Positions 59,355-64,000 of a stretch of 64,000 nt of DNA are shown one piece after another. The notes beneath the pieces were generated by a model, which was not told the origin of the DNA, ran no database searches, and worked only from the letters and a program-made list of their open reading frames with translations. This DNA comes from Caenorhabditis elegans (taxonomy: Eukaryota > Nematoda > Chromadorea > Rhabditida > Rhabditidae). The DNA lies in NCBI RefSeq assembly GCF_000002985.6, contig NC_003280.10, forward strand, positions 5,886,501 through 5,950,500, written 5' to 3'. The translations under genes and the position numbers were made by a program. Within the stretch, counting starts at the first letter, position 1, and the number at the start of each line of letters is the position of its first letter.

Positions 59355-62131
59355 TTAGACACGATAAGAACGAGCGTTCGTTGAGATGGCGTCTTCGTCG
59401 TCCCACTCAAGACCTCCAACGACACGTTGATTTGCATCCAAATGTGGAAGAACTTCTGTTTGATCTTCTTCATCTTCTGACACATCATCTTCTTCGTCTC
59501 GATACGAGCATTCACTGAAATTAGAGATGTTTTAGAGTGGAGCATACAATTGTCTAGATTAATTTTATGAATTTTACTAACTAGAAATTTTTAGTGGTTC
59601 TATGTGAGCTTTATATTATGTTCCACAATTTTTCTATAATTTTCTGACAATGCACATAGGCATGAAAATGTCTATCGGAAAACTTAACTAGCCACGGCGA
59701 TCGATAATGCAACATGCCTGAAGGAATTTTTGTACCTACATGAAAGACTGAAAGATACTTTTTCATAAGTTGGAACAACAAAAAGATGTTTTATTTTTTA
59801 AACATGCTTTCTGAGAGCTCCCAGGTAATTTCACTTTTTTTCAAAATAAAGAACATCTATCAAAGTTTAATGACAGCTTTTGACATTTTATCTCAATTAG
59901 TTTTTTAAACAGAGATCACATTAAACCTTGGTTATTGAGATTAAAATCTGCTCCACATTAATATTAAAAATTGTCTCACCTTTCTCCATCGGTTTCCTCT
60001 TCTTCTTCCTCATCACTGAACTCATCAATTGCACCACCGTTCTTTTCAACGTCATCCAATGGATTGACTGTGATGTTCATGCCACTATCGTCCCAATGCA
60101 TTCCTCCGTCACTCTGAAATACATGACGCCGTAAGATTCAATTTCCTCATGGATGTCGCAAAAAGTAAAAGTGCATTCGCTTCTATTTTTGACCAATGTT
60201 ATCAGATTAGAGAGTCAGCTTGGTAGCTGACCAAGATCATTCAAAAATCGTATTTTTGCTTTCTATACAAACAATAATAGTAGCTTCTCTTGACCATCGT
60301 AGAATGACTAATTAAATTCTCCAAAAATTATGATTTTTGATGAGCAAGTGCACATGCAAATTTCTTTTGATCTTTGATATCTTCTCACCTGTCTCTTCTG
60401 CCTTCGTCGTCGTGGCATTGGGGTGTCTCGCATTTTGAGCACTCCGATGACGAGCAACACTAACAGGAAACCGACGCAAACAACGACGACGACGGCGACG
60501 GCGCCACCTGAAAACATATAAAGTTTTAATATAGAAATATAATTACTCGTTCGTGTTTTTGTTTTCAATTTTCTCTTTGTTGAATCAGAATTTTGTCATA
60601 AAAACGATCTTTGCTTTAAATTCAGTCAATTTATTGATAATACAAATTCATGAAAGTATAAAAACTTCAGCTCATAGATCATTCACAAACTGTTACTTTC
60701 TCTCAGCTTAACATGAAAATAAGAAAAGCTTACCAGCGATCGCGCCTTGTCCGACATCGTATCCGTGATGAGAGAGCAGTGCTTTCGGACGCGGGAGGTC
60801 CATTTCCAGAATGTTCTAAAAGTATAAACAATTAGATTATGACTGCTTAAGTTTAAACATAGACTTAAACTAGTTCAAATTGATTGCATCAAAAGTGCAT
60901 AGGTCAGAATTGGTATTTTCTGGAGACAATGTATTTGAATCATATCTTTAGCCAGACAGTTCAGTCACCTTAATTTTGGACTCATCTAGAGAATACATGG
61001 AATGCCAAAAGGCCATCCCAAAAGAAGACGTTGCGGAAAGAAAGTGGACGAAGGACGAAATTGAAGCCAAATAAGAGAAGAGGTGGAGGAGAATGGTTTG
61101 ATTAAATCAAATTCGGATGGACGACTACTGAGTATGCTCCGTGTAGCAAAAAGGGAAGAGTGAGAAAAGAATCTGAGAAGATGTTTTTGTTGTCAACTTC
61201 TTCAGCTTCTTCGTCTTCACACCAACCAACCGACCAGTCGTTACGAAAATTATAATATCAAGAAAGGAAACTGTGCTCATTCTTCTTTTTCTTATTTCCT
61301 CCCTATCTCTAAAACCACCGGCGTTCTCTCATAAACATCTTGCCCCTGAATGAATGATGAGCTTCCGAGTCTCTGAGAATGATAGATCCCTCGTGACGCT
61401 AAAACCGCCCCAAGCATTTTCAGAGCTTGCATTTGAAAAAAAGTGAAAACAGGAAATCGGTCAAACAAAGTTCCGGTTTCCACCAGCGATCACCTTTTCA
61501 GCTGAAATTCAAAGTAAGCAAAAAAAAAAAGTGAGAAGAGAGAAGTAGGGGTACAATTTTGAGAGCCGTCCGGCCAAGAAATCTGATGCATCAAGGCGCA
61601 GCGAATGAGCTGGCCCAATTTGTGCCAGAGAATCATATTTCAGCACGTAGCACGTCTCTTCCAAATAAGTAGTAGAAGAAAAAAGGGGAAAAAGGAAGAA
61701 GAAGAAGAAAACCAAACTTATGTGTGGTCAGCTGGTCGGGAGCTTCACAGTCAGCGATGAAGATGGCATACATTTACAATTATTTGTGTGGGAAGATCAG
61801 AGACTCAAAGTGACAACATTTTTCAAATGAATTGTTTAGTACCTTTGTATAGTATTCGTAGATATATATATTTTTTAAGTTCCAGTCTATCCACTGAGTT
61901 GTTAGGCAACGGTTCTTTATCAGAAAGGATTTGAAAACAATGGTATTTTTTCAATAATATGAGTTAGAGGAACACAAAGTAATACACGAAAATATTAACT
62001 TTGATATCCTTTTTGTCTGAATATTGAGCGGCTTGGTCAACAGATTACTTGTCTAAGGTCTCTCAATTTTTGGAGCTAACACAAGAACCCTTGAAGATGA
62101 TCGAAATACTTAAGAAACTTACCACGAACAT
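59355..62131 (-). CDS. casy-1: Calsyntenin C-terminus with a short-isoform start
   Basis: On the - strand, exons 62131-62123, 60815-60734, 60507-60389, 60113-59980 and 59514-59355 join in frame and give 167 residues from an ATG at 62131 (MFV then NILEMDLPRPKALLSHHGYD). The shared part is the calsyntenin C-terminus: a juxtamembrane HHGYDVGQGAIAGGAV, a membrane span (AVVVVVCVGFLLVLLVIGVL), a basic RRRRQKRQ stop-transfer and an acidic cytoplasmic tail. The tail has two WDD motifs, MHWDD and LEWDD, which in calsyntenins bind kinesin light chain; NITVNP between them is also conserved. Full-length CASY-1 has cadherin and LNS ectodomains, whose exons would lie to the right of this window. Short isoforms without the ectodomain are known in C. 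elegans, and this first exon fits one. CASY-1 acts in neurons in learning and synaptic traffic. Confidence 0.9.
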
Positions 62132-63896
62132 TCTGGAATACAAGTATCAACTTCAGAATTCTGCAGTGAAATAAGTGTATAAAGAAGAAAAAAGGTGGCT
62201 GACAAGAGCTTCTTCTGGAATCAGCTTGTCGCTTCGGGGCAGATGGAGGCACAGGAAGGAGAGAAAGTGGCGCTGCTTTTTTCTTTTCTCGCGCCCTTCC
62301 TTATTTCTTCGCCTTCGTCTTGCGCCCTCTTCCTCCAGTTTTATAGATTTGGCGGCAGTTGTGTGTCTCGTTCTCTATGTGTGTGTGTGTATTCGGAAGG
62401 ACACCCTCCTTTGCCCCGTTCTTTGGAAACGACGGACTTCATGGAGGTGCTCTGCGTCTCCACATTTCACACAATCAACACGTTTTGAAGAACAGAGATT
62501 CATCATGTTTTTCATGTTGATGCTCAAAAAAAAAGAGAGGAAGAAGCTGCTGGCGATGATGGAATAGAAACATTGAGAGTTTCCGCATTTCTTTGACAAC
62601 CTCTGAACTATGAGCAAGTAATGCACTTGTAGTGAACGACAGGTTAATGAACTTTGTGAATTAGTAATTCTGATAAAGCGTGTTGGATGAGAAGAGAAAA
62701 ATAGCATTGACGTATAGAGCCCCAGAGCTTCAATCTCTAGGGACTTTCTGATGTAATAAAACATATTTTTTAAGAACCAGCTGAAAACTAATAAAAAGGT
62801 GTTTTTCTTCGAGCTGTAAGAGATGTGAATTTTGGAATTATTAAAATTCCCTTGAGGGTTCAAATAAAACTTCAAATACAGATCAAGTCGAAAATTTTGA
62901 TCCCCAACGTTCTGCCTTCGCGGTTTTTATTGAATTGCAAAGTGAATGAAATGTGTACGTCTTAATTTCATACTTGGCAATTAACTGCGTGTTTTCGATA
63001 CTTGATCAAATATTTCTTACTATTCTCAAAGTTTTAGGCGAAAGATCGCATCTTTTTAAAGCTTGCAAAAATAATTCTTTTATGTTTCTCCCACCCACAC
63101 CAAAAGTTAACATTTGAATTGATGCCCCTAGAGACTTGAAACATGTCAAAAATTGTGTGTAGTGCTCTCACGAACTATTTTTCAGATATTTCATCTGTTC
63201 TTTTATTTATCTCGATGAGCGAGCTTATGCGAGCTTGAGGTTATGCTCAGAAGCTCATATCACATGAACTCATGGACGACGTCATTGGGAATAGAGAATG
63301 TCCGATAAAGGGCTTTCAGTGAAGTTACACGTTGCTATGGGCAATGCAGCAGATGAAGAGACTAATGTCAATTAAAAATCAAAACGATCGGTAGTCAAGA
63401 TATAGAGCAAAAAGCAATTTCAGCTGTTTTAATCGAAAAAATAAATGAAGAGTATCTTAAGTCGCACCGAGCCAAGTGAAATGAAATTGGAAAAGAAAAA
63501 ACCACTTGATTCTCATCTTCGCACAGAAAAATAATTTCAAAAATAATGAAATAAAGCCATGAAAAATGAGAAAAAGAAGAAAATCGTGGCGATTCGAGAA
63601 ATGAGATGAAGAAAGAAGACGATGTAGTCGCATTCATAATTCATAGTAGGAAACGAGAAAAAAAGAGAAACGACGGACAGCTCTGTCATCATTTTTTATC
63701 GAGTTGATGGAAAAATTCCATGGAGTTTCAGATGAAATGAAAACAAGGTTGAAAATCGGAAATTGAAAAAACGGAACGATTGATGAGTTTCGTATAGTTT
63801 CGGGTTGTATAGTGAAGAGATTTTCAGACAATGTTTGTTCTTAAGTCTTTTTTTTTGAGATTCAATTAGAAATAATGAAAGTAGTTTCAGGCATAC
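62132..63896 (-). other. casy-1 intron or alternative promoter region
   Basis: No further supported exon. The stretch 62200-62450 is GC-richer with CT runs and a short GT repeat (about 62379-62390), as expected of a promoter for the short isoform beginning at 62131. Open frames on both strands here share no splice signals. The remainder is AT-rich. Confidence 0.4.
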
Positions 63897-63941
63897 CTGC
63901 CTGCCGGATAGTTTTGAGTCTAATAGTAAGTGGGAACACAT
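63897..63941 (-). CDS. casy-1: Candidate alternative first exon of casy-1
   Basis: On the - strand an ATG at 63941 opens MCSHLLLDSKLSGRQ and meets a donor CAG/GTATGC at 63896, in phase 0. It could be spliced in frame to the exon at 60815, giving a second short isoform, or it could be the last ectodomain exon of the long form, since the frame stays open to the right (HNFRELMCSH). An acceptor-like AACTTCAG ends near 63951, which would favour an internal or untranslated-leader exon. Confidence 0.35.
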
Positions 63942-64000
63942 AAGCTCTCTGAAGTTATGCACTGTTTTGTGGCGAGTCTTCTATTTAGAAATCAAAAAGC

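Overview
The window is nematode nuclear DNA, almost certainly Caenorhabditis elegans chromosome II. It is AT-rich, with short introns that start GTAAGT/GTGAGT and end TTTTCAG. Trans-splice-like acceptors sit just before several start codons. The gene content matches, from memory, the C. elegans rfip-2 / vps-35 / cgt-3 / frh-1 / ptp-2 / vrk-1 / egl-44 / casy-1 neighbourhood. Gene names rest on protein recognition; exon models were built by hand from splice consensus and reading phase, and every multi-exon model given keeps frame across all junctions.

Layout, left to right. 1-3995: upstream DNA and a probable 5' non-coding exon of a Rab11-FIP gene (3996-5380, +). 6.2-9.7 kb: no gene seen. 9.7-24.2 kb: four tightly packed + strand genes: an ARMC9 orthologue, a tetraspanin with an unusual tail, an unrecognised 204-aa protein, and the retromer subunit VPS-35. 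26.1-38.0 kb: glucosylceramide synthase cgt-3, frataxin frh-1, SHP-type phosphatase ptp-2 and the kinase vrk-1, all +. 38-49.9 kb: mostly gene-free, holding a good candidate upstream exon for egl-44 at 42.3 kb, a palindromic repeat and a possible small ORF. 49.9-53.7 kb: the TEAD factor egl-44. 54.4-57.2 kb: two small unrecognised + strand genes. 57.4-58.1 kb: a coding-like block on the - strand. 59.4 kb to the right edge: the 3' end of calsyntenin casy-1 on the - strand, with two candidate short-isoform first exons; the ectodomain exons lie mostly or entirely outside the window.

The genes do not form one pathway. Retromer (VPS-35), Rab11-FIP and calsyntenin share membrane traffic themes, and ARMC9 is ciliary. 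The compact + strand run from ARMC9 to vps-35 looks operon-like.

The least expected content is non-genic or broken: a - strand open frame split exactly by a 376-bp terminal-inverted-repeat element (55.3-56.0 kb), a degenerate - strand coding relic nested in the first intron of cgt-3 (27.4-28.0 kb), three copies of one palindromic repeat family around cgt-3, two palindromes sharing a CTATTAGTAT core, a 19-base C tract of the type unstable without DOG-1/FANCJ, and a GC-rich promoter-like island inside the ARMC9 gene. I found no CRISPR, phage, rRNA or convincing tRNA.
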